Positions 17,025-24,990 of a stretch of 64,000 bases of DNA are shown piece by piece. The position numbers and the translations under genes were made by a program. Where the stretch lies: positions 3,031,501 to 3,095,500 of the forward strand of contig NZ_CP083952.1 of NCBI RefSeq assembly GCF_006442545.2, given 5' to 3'. Positions within the stretch are counted from its first letter, which is position 1. Each line of letters starts with the position of its first letter. The stretch comes from Mesorhizobium sp. B2-1-8. Its GTDB lineage: Bacteria > Pseudomonadota > Alphaproteobacteria > Rhizobiales > Rhizobiaceae. A model generated the notes under the pieces. That model did no database searches. It had not been told where the DNA came from and worked only from the letters and a program-made list of their open reading frames with translations.

Positions 17025-17801
17025 CTACCGCACCGGTGCCATCAAAGCGAAATGCGCACCTTGCGGATCCTGGCATTGCACGATCCAGCTGCCACCGGGG
17101 ACGTCCATCGGCCCCATCAGGATCTTGCCGCCATTGTCGGTGACGCGTTTGGCGGCCGCGTCGATGGCCGGGACATTGAAATAGAACTGCCAGACCGGCA
17201 CCGGAATCTGCTCGGGCTTGTTCATGATGCCGCCACCGGATTCAGGGCCGGCGGTAAAGGTCTGGTAGATGCCCATCGGGCCCATGTCGAATTCGCCGGC
17301 ATTGACCCAGCCGAACTGGCCGGAATAGAAATCGAACGCGGCCTTCCAGTCGCTCGTGTAGAGTTCGTGCCAGCCGATATGGCCCGGCGTGCTGGCCGGC
17401 ACGACGGGCTGGTCCGGACCGTTCGGCTGCAGGAACATGAAGGTCGCGCCTTGCGGGTCGGCCACGACGGCGAAGCGGCCGACGCCTGGAATGTCGTCGG
17501 GCCGGCGGTGAACGGCGCCACCTGCTTTTTCCAGCGACGCCGTTGCTGCGTCGACATCCCTGGCGTGGATATAGCCCAGCCAGGCGGGCGGCATGCCCAT
17601 CTTGGCCGCATCCTCGGGTATCGTCATCAGGCCGCCGACGCCGCGCTCGCCGACATTCATGACGATATAGCGCGGCATGCCCGGGGTCTTGTCGAAGGGC
17701 TCGGCCCGCCAGCCGACCACGGCGGTGTAAAAAGCCTCGGCGGCGTCGAGGTCCGACGTCATCAGTTCGTACCAGAAGAAGGGCATCGGGGATTTTGGCA
17801 T
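17025..17801 (-). CDS. Two-domain VOC (glyoxalase/bleomycin-resistance fold) protein
   Basis: 258 residues from the ATG at 17801, chosen because GAGGAG lies 8 bases upstream; an ATG five codons earlier overlaps that site. There are two successive VOC modules: the first opens PFFWYELMTSDLDAAEAFY, the second HIGWHELYTSDWKAAFDFY. Each has the DPQGA segment typical of this family. The closest recognisable relatives are the actinobacterial hydroxylase-like and 27-kDa-antigen-like VOC proteins, whose substrates are mostly unknown. Metal-binding and dioxygenase activity cannot be assumed. Confidence 0.85.
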   Translation of the reverse strand: MPKSPMPFFWYELMTSDLDAAEAFYTAVVGWRAEPFDKTPGMPRYIVMNVGERGVGGLMTIPEDAAKMGMPPAWLGYIHARDVDAATASLEKAGGAVHRRPDDIPGVGRFAVVADPQGATFMFLQPNGPDQPVVPASTPGHIGWHELYTSDWKAAFDFYSGQFGWVNAGEFDMGPMGIYQTFTAGPESGGGIMNKPEQIPVPVWQFYFNVPAIDAAAKRVTDNGGKILMGPMDVPGGSWIVQCQDPQGAHFALMAPVR

Positions 17802-17977
17802 GGTCGGTCTCCTCACATTTGTGCACCGATCGTCGTTCGATCCATCCTAGGACGATCTCGACGACAGAAATCCGACATCTGGGCTAGAAATCGGAAACGG
17901 CAAGGCGCAGCCTCCAGGCATCTTGCATGCCTTGCGATTTTCGCCTTTGCTTGGCGTCGAGAAGGGGGCCTCGATCC

Positions 17978-18703
17978 ATGCGGCAGATGTCACTCACAGC
18001 CGAGCTTGTCGCACTGTGCCATCGCGAGGAGGCCGATCCCGGGCCCAGCGGCAGCTGGACACAACTGAGCGACGAGGATTTCCAGGCTCTCTCCGCGCGG
18101 CTGTCCGATGAAGCCGATGCGGGGCCGTTATGGGTGTTCGCCTATGGCTCGCTGATCTGGAAGCCGGCTTTCGAGTCTGTCGAACGCCAGCGCGCCACCG
18201 CCCATGGCTGGCACCGCTCCTTCTGCATCGACATGGTTCGCTGGCGCGGCAGCGTCGCGCAGCCTGGACTGATGATGGCGCTCGAACGCGGCGGGCGATG
18301 CGATGGCGTGATCTATCGTTTGCCGGAAGGGGAGAAGACTGCTCAGATCGAAAGGCTATTGCGGCGCGAAATCGACGATCATGAGAGCGTCGCTTCGGTC
18401 AGGTGGGTTCCGGTGCGTACGGCGCAAGGGCCGTTGCGGGCGCTGGGTTTCTGGGTCGGGGTGACGGGTAGAGGCACTTCGCTCGGGCAGCCGCTGGAGA
18501 CTGTGGCACGGGTGCTGGCGCGCGCCTGCGGCCATGTCGGCTCCGGGGCGGAATACCTTTACAACACGGTCGGCCACCTCGAGGAATTCGGCATCCGCGA
18601 CCGCAATCTCTGGAAGTTGCAGCAATTGGTAGCCGATGAGATCAGGTCGATCCATGGCATTGGCATGGGCGGCGGCTCTATGCTCGCCTCACCGTCACCT
18701 TAA
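17978..18703 (+). CDS. chaC: ChaC-type glutathione-specific gamma-glutamylcyclotransferase
   Basis: 241 residues from the ATG at 17978, with AAGGGGG about 8 bases upstream; the same frame is open from 17927. The substrate-loop motif WVFAYGSLIW near residue 52 and the segment GWHRSFCIDMVRWRG define the ChaC family, which releases 5-oxoproline from glutathione. ALGFWVG and EYLYNTVGHLEEFGIRD match the C-terminal half. It is a single gene between the VOC gene and the pyrimidine genes, with no sign of co-regulation. Confidence 0.88.
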   Translation: MRQMSLTAELVALCHREEADPGPSGSWTQLSDEDFQALSARLSDEADAGPLWVFAYGSLIWKPAFESVERQRATAHGWHRSFCIDMVRWRGSVAQPGLMMALERGGRCDGVIYRLPEGEKTAQIERLLRREIDDHESVASVRWVPVRTAQGPLRALGFWVGVTGRGTSLGQPLETVARVLARACGHVGSGAEYLYNTVGHLEEFGIRDRNLWKLQQLVADEIRSIHGIGMGGGSMLASPSP

Positions 18704-18758
18704 CTTGAATGCTTGTGTCATCTTTTAGTTCAGCCTTTTCAGCAGTTTGCGTCAAAAA

Positions 18759-18774
18759 TTGACCAATTGATAAA
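18759..18774 (+). promoter_or_regulatory. RutR-like operator upstream of preT
   Basis: TTGACCAATTGATAAA matches the E. coli RutR consensus TTGACCAnnTGGTCAA perfectly in the left half-site and at five of seven bases in the right. It lies 50 bases before the preT start codon in an AT-rich tract. Similar sites precede the aminotransferase and hydC genes. Confidence 0.5.
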
Positions 18775-18824
18775 AAAATAAAACGTGCTAGCCTTCCCCA
18801 AAACGAAAACATGGGGAACTGAAA

Positions 18825-20192
18825 ATGCCAGAGGGCCAGTTCAAAGAGGGTATCGTCGGCGGCCGACTTCTGCCCGACCAATACGCGGACAATTTTTCCG
18901 ACCTGCATCCGCCGCTCGATCATCACGAGGCGCTGGTCGAATCCGACCGCTGTTATTTCTGCTACGACGCGCCGTGCATGAATGCATGCCCGACCTCGAT
19001 CGACATTCCGCTGTTCATCCGCCAGATCTCGACCGGCAACCCGATCGGGTCGGCCAAGACCATCTTCGACCAGAACATCCTGGGCGGCATGTGCGCCCGC
19101 GTCTGCCCGACCGAGACACTGTGCGAGGAGGTCTGCGTGCGCGAGGTGGCGGAAGGCAAGCCGGTGCAGATCGGCCGCCTGCAGCGCTACGCCACCGATG
19201 TCGCGATGAGCGAGAACAAGCAGTTTTATCCACGTGCCGAACCAACAGGGAAGGCGGTCGCCGTGGTCGGCGCCGGCCCGGCCGGCCTTGCCGCGGCGCA
19301 CCGGCTCGCCCGCCATGGCCATGACGTGACCATCCTGGAGGCGCGCCCGAAGGCCGGCGGCCTCAACGAATACGGCATCGCCGCCTACAAGAGCGTCGAC
19401 AACTTCGCCCAGGCCGAGGTCGACTATGTCACCGCGATCGGCGGCATCGACATCCAGAACGGCAAGGCGCTCGGCCGCGACTACCAACTCTCCGACCTGA
19501 TCCGCAATTACGATGCGGTGTTCCTCGGCATGGGGCTGGGCGGCGTCAACGCGCTGCGCGCCGACGGCGAGGACGCGGCCGGCGTCACCAACGCGGTCGA
19601 ATTCATTGCCGAACTGCGCCAGGCCAGCGATCTTTCAGCCTTGGCGGTCGGCCGCCGCGTCGTCGTCATCGGCGGCGGCATGACGGCGATCGATGCCGCC
19701 GTGCAGTCGAAGCTGCTTGGCGCCGAGGAGGTGACGATCTGCTATCGGCGCGGCCAGGAGCATATGAACGCCTCCGAATTCGAGCAGGACCTGGCCGCCG
19801 CCAACGGCGTCACCATCCGTCATTGGCTGCAACCGAAGCGCGTGATTGCCGAAGGTGGTAAGGTGTCGGGCATCGAACTCGAATACACCGCGCTCGACGG
19901 TGACAAGCTTGCCGGCACCGGCGAGACGCTGACACTGGTTGCCGACCAGGTGTTCAAGGCGATCGGCCAGAGTTTTGTGCCGGTCGCACTCAACGGCAGC
20001 GGGGCGTCGATCGACCTCGAAGCCGGCCGCATCAAGGTTGACGAGGAAGGGCGCACCTCGCTGGCCAAGGTCTGGGCCGGCGGCGATTGTATTTTTGGTG
20101 GTGATGACCTGACGGTCTCAGCCGTTGCGCAAGGACGCGATGCGGCCGAAAGCATGCATCGGGCTCTAGCTGGAGGAAGCTGGAATGCCTAA
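18825..20192 (+). CDS. preT: NAD(P)-dependent dihydropyrimidine dehydrogenase subunit PreT
   Basis: A 455-residue flavoprotein subunit of the bacterial dihydropyrimidine dehydrogenase (PreT-PreA, also PydA), which reduces uracil and thymine to 5,6-dihydro products with NAD(P)H. The N-terminal Fe-S region has CYFCYDAPCMNACP (Cys43, 46, 51, 55) and a second set in MCARVCPTETLCEEVC. A first dinucleotide-binding motif VVGAGPAGLAAA lies near 147, and a second, VVVIGGGMTAIDAA, near 280. A GGGGA ribosome site precedes the ATG. The catalytic partner PreA lies 324 bases downstream, with a small secreted-protein gene in between. Confidence 0.93.
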   Translation: MPEGQFKEGIVGGRLLPDQYADNFSDLHPPLDHHEALVESDRCYFCYDAPCMNACPTSIDIPLFIRQISTGNPIGSAKTIFDQNILGGMCARVCPTETLCEEVCVREVAEGKPVQIGRLQRYATDVAMSENKQFYPRAEPTGKAVAVVGAGPAGLAAAHRLARHGHDVTILEARPKAGGLNEYGIAAYKSVDNFAQAEVDYVTAIGGIDIQNGKALGRDYQLSDLIRNYDAVFLGMGLGGVNALRADGEDAAGVTNAVEFIAELRQASDLSALAVGRRVVVIGGGMTAIDAAVQSKLLGAEEVTICYRRGQEHMNASEFEQDLAAANGVTIRHWLQPKRVIAEGGKVSGIELEYTALDGDKLAGTGETLTLVADQVFKAIGQSFVPVALNGSGASIDLEAGRIKVDEEGRTSLAKVWAGGDCIFGGDDLTVSAVAQGRDAAESMHRALAGGSWNA

Positions 20193-20505
20193 TGTCGTCA
20201 AGTTCGTTGGGGTTTTAGGCACGAGCCTATTGCTGTTCTCTGCCAACGCCTCGGCTCATCGGGTGACCAGATTTTTTGACGAACCGGAAGTTCCGGCAGG
20301 GAAGGGTTTCTCTCCTATGCTTGGATGTGGGAACGAGGAGCTCATCTCTGGGGGTTACGTGCTTGATATCCCGCCAGCCAACCCTAATGCGTTGGTTGTG
20401 TCGGCAAGTTATCCGTTCAGCGACCATGTATGGCAGGTCGTCGTCCGAAACATTTCGAGCGAGCCTGTCGCAGTTCAGATCACTATTGTTGTCATCTGTG
20501 GTTAG
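20185..20505 (+). CDS. Small secreted protein of unknown function between preT and preA
   Basis: 106 residues. The ATG overlaps the end of preT by 8 bases (ATGCCTAA), so translation is probably coupled. A Sec signal peptide (residues 1-24, ending NASA) precedes a mature domain of about 82 residues with two cysteines (Cys48 and Cys105), well placed for a disulfide, and a C-terminal beta-rich half ending VAVQITIVVICG. Its codon use is less GC-rich than preT and preA (for example TTTTTT and TTATCC runs), suggesting separate origin. PreT and PreA act in the cytoplasm, so an exported partner is unexpected. No family recognised. Confidence 0.65.
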   Translation: MPNVVKFVGVLGTSLLLFSANASAHRVTRFFDEPEVPAGKGFSPMLGCGNEELISGGYVLDIPPANPNALVVSASYPFSDHVWQVVVRNISSEPVAVQITIVVICG

Positions 20506-20516
20506 CGGAGAGAAAC

Positions 20517-21830
20517 ATGGCAGACATCCGCAATAATTTCGTCGGCATAAAATCTCCCAATCCGTTCTGGCTAGCCTCGGCGCCGCCGACGGACAAAGCC
20601 TATAATGTCATCCGTGCCTTCAAGGCAGGGTGGGGCGGTGTCGTCTGGAAGACGCTCGGCGAGGAAGGCCCGCCGGTGGTCAACGTCAACGGTCCGCGCT
20701 ACGGCGCGATCTGGGGCGCCGACCGGCGCCTGCTCGGCCTCAACAATATCGAGCTGATCACCGACCGCGATTTGCAGACCAATCTGCGCGAGATGAAGCA
20801 GGTCAAGATGGACTGGCCCGACCGCGCGCTGATCGCTTCGATCATGGTGCCTTGCGTCGAGGAAAGCTGGAAATCCATTCTGCCGCTGGTCGAGGAGACG
20901 GGCGCCGACGGCATCGAGCTCAATTTCGGCTGCCCGCATGGCATGTCGGAGCGTGGCATGGGCGCGGCCGTCGGCCAGGTGCCGGAATATATCGAAATGG
21001 TGGTGCGCTGGTGCAAGCAGTACACGCGCATGCCCGTCATCACCAAGCTGACGCCCAACATCACCGATATCCGCAAGCCGGCGCGGGCCGCACATGCCGG
21101 TGGCACCGACGCGGTATCGCTGATCAACACCATCAACTCGATCACCGGCGTCAATCTCGACAGCTTCGCGCCGGAGCCGACCATCGACGGCAAGGGCTCG
21201 CATGGCGGCTATTGCGGGCCGGCGGTGAAGCCGATCGCCATGAACATGGTGGCCGAGATCGCCCGCGACCCCGAAACCCGCGGCCTGCCGATCTCCGGCA
21301 TCGGCGGTATCACCACGTGGCGCGACGCCGCCGAATTCATGGCGCTGGGCGCCGGCAATGTGCAGGTCTGCACGGCGGCGATGACCTACGGCTTCAAGAT
21401 CGTGCAGGAGATGATCGCCGGTCTCGAAAACTGGATGGACGAGAAGGGCCACCGCTCGCTCGACGACGTCATCGGCCGTGCCACGCCAAACGTCACGGAC
21501 TGGCAATATCTCAACCTCAACTATGTCGCCAAGGCGCGTATCGACCAGGACGCCTGCATCAAATGCGGCCGCTGCCACATCGCCTGCGAGGACACTTCCC
21601 ACCAGGCGATCACCAGCATGGTCAACGGCGTCAGGCATTTCGAGGTGATCGAGGCCGAATGCGTCGGCTGCAATTTGTGCGTCAATGTCTGCCCGGTCGA
21701 CAATTGCATCACCATGGAGCCGCTGGCGGCGGGCGCGATGGACCAGCGCACCGGCAGACCGGTGTCGCCGGTCTACGCCAACTGGACGACACACCCGAAC
21801 AACCCGATGGCCAAGGTGGCGGCGGAGTAG
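20517..21830 (+). CDS. preA: Dihydropyrimidine dehydrogenase catalytic subunit PreA
   Basis: 437 residues from the ATG at 20517, which follows a GGAGAGA ribosome site; the frame extends upstream to 20430 without family sequence. It has an FMN-binding dihydroorotate-dehydrogenase-like barrel (residues about 5-320) with GIKSPNPFWLASAPPT, NFGCPHGMSERGMGAAVG and SGIGGITTWRDAAEFMALGA. Two 4Fe-4S clusters follow at the C-terminus: CIKCGRCHIAC (about 345) and CVGCNLCVNVCPVDNC (about 380). It catalyses reduction of the pyrimidine 5,6-double bond, receiving electrons from PreT. Confidence 0.94.
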   Translation: MADIRNNFVGIKSPNPFWLASAPPTDKAYNVIRAFKAGWGGVVWKTLGEEGPPVVNVNGPRYGAIWGADRRLLGLNNIELITDRDLQTNLREMKQVKMDWPDRALIASIMVPCVEESWKSILPLVEETGADGIELNFGCPHGMSERGMGAAVGQVPEYIEMVVRWCKQYTRMPVITKLTPNITDIRKPARAAHAGGTDAVSLINTINSITGVNLDSFAPEPTIDGKGSHGGYCGPAVKPIAMNMVAEIARDPETRGLPISGIGGITTWRDAAEFMALGAGNVQVCTAAMTYGFKIVQEMIAGLENWMDEKGHRSLDDVIGRATPNVTDWQYLNLNYVAKARIDQDACIKCGRCHIACEDTSHQAITSMVNGVRHFEVIEAECVGCNLCVNVCPVDNCITMEPLAAGAMDQRTGRPVSPVYANWTTHPNNPMAKVAAE

Positions 21831-21860
21831 GGTTTGCTCCAGCATAAGAAGGGCTGTTTG

Positions 21861-21900
21861 GCAGAACTTAGGTTCCTCGCCCCACGAAAGTGGGGAGAGC
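21861..21900 (-). repeat. REP-like palindromic repeat fragment, left of IS110 gene
   Basis: The bases here (core GGTTCCTCGCCCCAC, then GTGGGGAGAG) form a hairpin and, read on the minus strand, resemble the repeat tail at 23190-23230 on the other side of the transposase gene. The two copies face each other. Confidence 0.55.
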
Positions 21901-21914
21901 GACTGTCTGGGGTG

Positions 21915-22847
21915 TCAAGTTGCATTTGCGAATTCGCTTCTCGCGTCGCGTGCTTTTGCATTGAGGATGACGAGCAGTTTTCTGGCGAGTGCGATGCGGA
22001 TGAGCATTTTGGGTTTCCCCGCCTGTTGCAACCGCTGAGCGAAGGCTTTGAGATGAGGATCGAATTTGGCCACGATGGCTGCGACGATGAAGAGGATGCC
22101 ACGCGGCCCGGCGCGTCCGCCGCGCACATGCCTGTTGCCGGCGCGCCTGCCGCTGTCGTTGGCGATGGGGGCGAGGCCTGCCAGCTTGGCGATGGCCTTG
22201 TTGGAGATGAGACCGATCTCGGGCAGTTCGGCCATCAGGACGGTGCGGCCGGCCACGCCCTTGAGGGAACGGAAGGCCCGCTCCAGCCTGGACCACAGCG
22301 GATCGTCGTCGAGCATCGAGGCGATCTCACCCTCCAGGCGCCGCTGCTCGCGCTTGAGGAAGGCCAGCATCGCCTCGATGCTGGCGCATGTCTCGGCATC
22401 GCGTGCGGCACTTCTGCGCTGCTTGTTGATGGTCGCATCGCCGACAACCTGGCAAAGCCGCCCAACCAGCGCGGCAAGCCGCTGCTGGGCAGCGCTCGGC
22501 GGTGGCGTCGGGACCGTCTTCTTCACCGCGCTGTAATGGGCAATGACAGCAGCGTCGATCCGATCGGTCTTTTCCAGATAGCCCATCGCCTCGGCGAAGC
22601 GACGCACGCTCTTGGCATTGACCACGCAGCATGGCATGCCGTGCGCCCACAAAAGCATGAACCCCAGCCGCTCATAACCGCCCGAGGCCTCCATCACCGC
22701 GTGGGCTGCACCATGGCTGCGGCAGAACAGCCAAAGAGCTGCGATCCCCGTCGCATCATTGGTGAAGCGCTCTGCCGCCCCTTCCGGCCAGACATGCGCG
22801 TCCAGCCAATCCTTCGAAACATCAACTCCACAAATGATCTTGTTCAC
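21915..22847 (-). mobile_element. IS110-family transposase gene, apparently full length
   Basis: About 310 residues from the GTG at 22847 (AAGGCAGG upstream; a TTG at 22880 is an alternative). The N-terminal DEDD domain has GVDVSKDWLDAH, MEASGGYE and EKTDRIDAAVIAHY. The C-terminal Transposase_20 domain carries LKGVAGRTVLMAELPEIG and SNKAIAKLAGLAPIANDSG with the serine region downstream. IS110 enzymes make no terminal inverted repeats, so element ends cannot be set from this sequence. Members typically have long non-coding ends that may express a guiding RNA. It lies 84 bases after preA, between facing REP-like repeats. Confidence 0.88.
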
Positions 22848-23040
22848 GGCAACCTGCCTTGTGCGTACGGTTGGAACCAAGCGACTGTTCGGTCGTGCGT
22901 GACGAAGGCGAAGATCCCAAGCTCTCCCGCGGCTGTAACCTCAGGTGGTACGGGCGACTTCGCCAAGCCAAGGTCCGGGCGGTCACCCGGGCCTTGGCTC
23001 AATCGCTTCATTCCCACAAAATCTCTCTTGTGTAGATACA

Positions 23041-23192
23041 AGGTGGCCCGGCGAAGCCGGGACGGAGAGGGGACTTCGGGACGACTGGGAACTGCCCAAG
23101 GCTCCTGATCGCCTTTACTCGCGCATCCTCCTCACCGGTTGCATCTTCACAAAGGTCGTCCCCCTCTCCGTCCCGGCTTCGCCGGGCCACCT
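23041..23192. repeat. 32-bp perfect inverted repeat pair
   Basis: The 32 bases at 23041-23072 are the exact reverse complement of 23161-23192, separated by 88 bases. Each arm itself contains a small palindrome (CCCGGC-GAA-GCCGGG). The right arm continues into a second hairpin (CCCCGCTCCGCGGGG) and a GCGAGGAAC end. This looks like two copies of a rhizobial palindromic intergenic element in opposite orientation. Confidence 0.75.
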
Positions 23193-23286
23193 CTCCCCCG
23201 CTCCGCGGGGTGCGAGGAACCAAGTCTTGCTAAGCGGCGTGCCGGAACCATCAGAATTAGCGGGCAATCTCCATTTTTCTATTGCA

Positions 23287-23315
23287 GATAAAAATTATCC
23301 ACGATAAAATATATC
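23287..23315 (+). promoter_or_regulatory. tandem palindromes, probable Rrf2 operator
   Basis: GATAAAAATTATC (23287-23299) and GATAAAATATATC (23303-23315) are two similar 13-base palindromic sites 16 bases apart, 22 bases before the regulator start codon. Rrf2 regulators commonly bind AT-rich inverted repeats over their own promoter; autoregulation is inferred. Confidence 0.5.
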
Positions 23316-23336
23316 CATGAATTGGAGATTGGCATC

Positions 23337-23855
23337 ATGAAGCTGGGCGAGGGCGTTGAGGCGGCCATCCACTGCGCGGCCACCCTGGCGAGCGTCGACG
23401 GCAACAGCACCATGCCGGGCGCTGCGCTGGCGGAATCCTTTGGCCTATCGGCGAGCTATTTGCTGAAGCATCTCAAGATGCTGGCGGCGTCCGGTGTTCT
23501 GGAATCGGTGCCGGGTCCGGCCGGTGGCTACCGGCTGGCACGGCCTGCCGAGCGCATAACACTGCTTGACATCGTGCTGGCCATCGAAGGGCGCGAGCCG
23601 GCGTTTCGCTGCGGCGAGATCCGTCGCAACGGTCCGGTCAAGCTGGATGCCTCGGCCTATATTAAACCCTGTGGCATCAATGCCGCGATGTTGAAGGCGG
23701 AGCGCGCCTACCGGGCAGCGCTGGCCGAGGTGAAGTTGTCTGACATCGTGGCGGATTACGCAGCGGAAGGCGACCCCAGATCGTTTGCCGCGAGCTGCGC
23801 CTTTGTCGAGCGTCATCAGCGGCCGCAGAAATCCAGTTCAACCGACCAAGCCTAA
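23337..23855 (+). CDS. Rrf2-family transcriptional regulator
   Basis: 172 residues from the ATG at 23337 (TTGGAG 9-13 bases upstream). The winged helix-turn-helix spans about residues 1-80 with the family's recognition segment LAESFGLSASYLLKHLKMLAASGVLES and wing PGPAGGYRLARP. Two cysteines occur in the regulatory half (FRCGE and KPCGINA) with a third near the C-terminus; they are not spaced as in the IscR Fe-S ligand set, so redox or NO sensing is possible but not shown. It is followed 28 bases later by an AhpD-like gene, which it probably controls. Confidence 0.88.
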   Translation: MKLGEGVEAAIHCAATLASVDGNSTMPGAALAESFGLSASYLLKHLKMLAASGVLESVPGPAGGYRLARPAERITLLDIVLAIEGREPAFRCGEIRRNGPVKLDASAYIKPCGINAAMLKAERAYRAALAEVKLSDIVADYAAEGDPRSFAASCAFVERHQRPQKSSSTDQA

Positions 23856-23883
23856 CCTCCCCAAGGATGCGAAAGGAAAGACA

Positions 23884-24342
23884 ATGAAACAGAGAATGCA
23901 GTTTTTCGCCAAGGCGCCGGAAATCATGAAGGCGGTGTCGGCGCTCAACAAGGCGGTCGACGAATGCGGACTGGAGGCGAGCCTGCTGCACCTGATCAAG
24001 CTCAGGGCCTCGCAGATCAATGGCTGTTCCTTCTGCGTCGAGATGCACAGCCGCGAGGCCAGGCGCGACGGTGAGACCGAACAGCGGCTCTATCTGATCG
24101 CCGCCTGGAAGGAATCGCCGCTCTTCTCCGAGCGGGAACGCGCCGCCCTCGCCTGGACCGAGGCAGTGACGCTGATCGCCAAAAATGGTGTGCCGGACCA
24201 GCTTTACATCCGCACGCTGGAGCATTTTTCGGAAGAGGAACTGGTCAAGCTGTCCGTCGCGGTCGGCATGATCAACACCTGGAACCGGCTTTGCATCCCG
24301 TTCCATGCCATCCATCCGATGCCGGCCGCCAAGGCGGCCTGA
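23884..24342 (+). CDS. Carboxymuconolactone decarboxylase/AhpD-family protein
   Basis: 152 residues from the ATG at 23884, with AAAGGAAAG upstream. All-helical CMD fold with the AhpD redox motif CSFC in NGCSFCVEMHSREA near residue 45 and the proton-relay His. AhpD-like proteins reduce peroxides or act as thiol-disulfide oxidoreductases. The partner Rrf2 gene directly upstream suggests a stress-responsive pair. It is distinct from the metabolic carboxymuconolactone decarboxylases, which lack the CxxC. Confidence 0.88.
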   Translation: MKQRMQFFAKAPEIMKAVSALNKAVDECGLEASLLHLIKLRASQINGCSFCVEMHSREARRDGETEQRLYLIAAWKESPLFSERERAALAWTEAVTLIAKNGVPDQLYIRTLEHFSEEELVKLSVAVGMINTWNRLCIPFHAIHPMPAAKAA

Positions 24343-24484
24343 TCGTTCCATAATCATGCGGGTCTGTTGAGGGCCCGCCTCGCTTTGATCTCCGGCGGAT
24401 TCGGCGCATATGATGGCTCTGCGTTAATCGCTCTGTCGCGATTGTCCTGTATTGGCAAATACAGGTTCGCCCGTCGGAGCGTTC

Positions 24485-24979
24485 ATGGAGCAGAGCGGGA
24501 CTGCATTCTGGGCACGCGTTTCGGAAGCCTTCCATCAGGCGCTGTTTCCGTTCCGAGCTGTTGCGGAAGCCGTTGGCGGGCATCCGAGCGATATTCAGAT
24601 ATGGTGCTTCCTGTGTGGCGTCTTCTTCCTGGTGCTCGTCGCCATACAGACCTATGGTGACATCGTGCTCAGGCGACGCGGCGCCTTTGCCACCGGCAAG
24701 GTGGTCAGGATCGACAAATCGAGCGATGGGCCGGATACGCCGGTCATCGAATTCACCGATCGGCTGGGCAAGACGTGGCGTTTCGAGTCGCATCTGCCAG
24801 TCAACACAACGACCAGCAATGTCGGCGCGCTGGTCGAGGTAATGTACGATCCCCTTCACCCAAAGCGGGCACGCGAAGTGGGCCGCTCGTTGGCGAAGGC
24901 AGTTCACCTCGTTGTCTGGTATGCGGTCGTTGCCGGGCTGATGGTGCTTGCCTTCTCGCCCGGCCTCATTTCCAATTAA
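24485..24979 (+). CDS. DUF3592-type membrane protein
   Basis: 164 residues from the ATG at 24485 (CGGAG upstream; the frame also has a TTG at 24452). Topology: one membrane helix (about residues 38-57), a beta-rich soluble segment containing ATGKVVRIDKSSDG, VIEFTDRLGKTWRFES and VEVMYDPLHPKRA, and a second helix near the C-terminus. This layout matches DUF3592 proteins, whose function is unknown. It stands alone between the AhpD-like gene and a convergent SDR. Confidence 0.75.
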   Translation: MEQSGTAFWARVSEAFHQALFPFRAVAEAVGGHPSDIQIWCFLCGVFFLVLVAIQTYGDIVLRRRGAFATGKVVRIDKSSDGPDTPVIEFTDRLGKTWRFESHLPVNTTTSNVGALVEVMYDPLHPKRAREVGRSLAKAVHLVVWYAVVAGLMVLAFSPGLISN

Positions 24980-24990
24980 CTGTTGGCGGT

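Larger units (their letters stand above)
22881..23336. other. 456-base intergenic stretch with palindromic repeats
   Basis: No gene is supported between the transposase and the Rrf2 regulator gene. The stretch probably includes the non-coding end of the IS110 element, a 32-bp perfect inverted repeat pair (23041-23072 and 23161-23192), a REP-like tail, and two AT-rich operator-like palindromes just before the Rrf2 gene. Confidence 0.6.
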
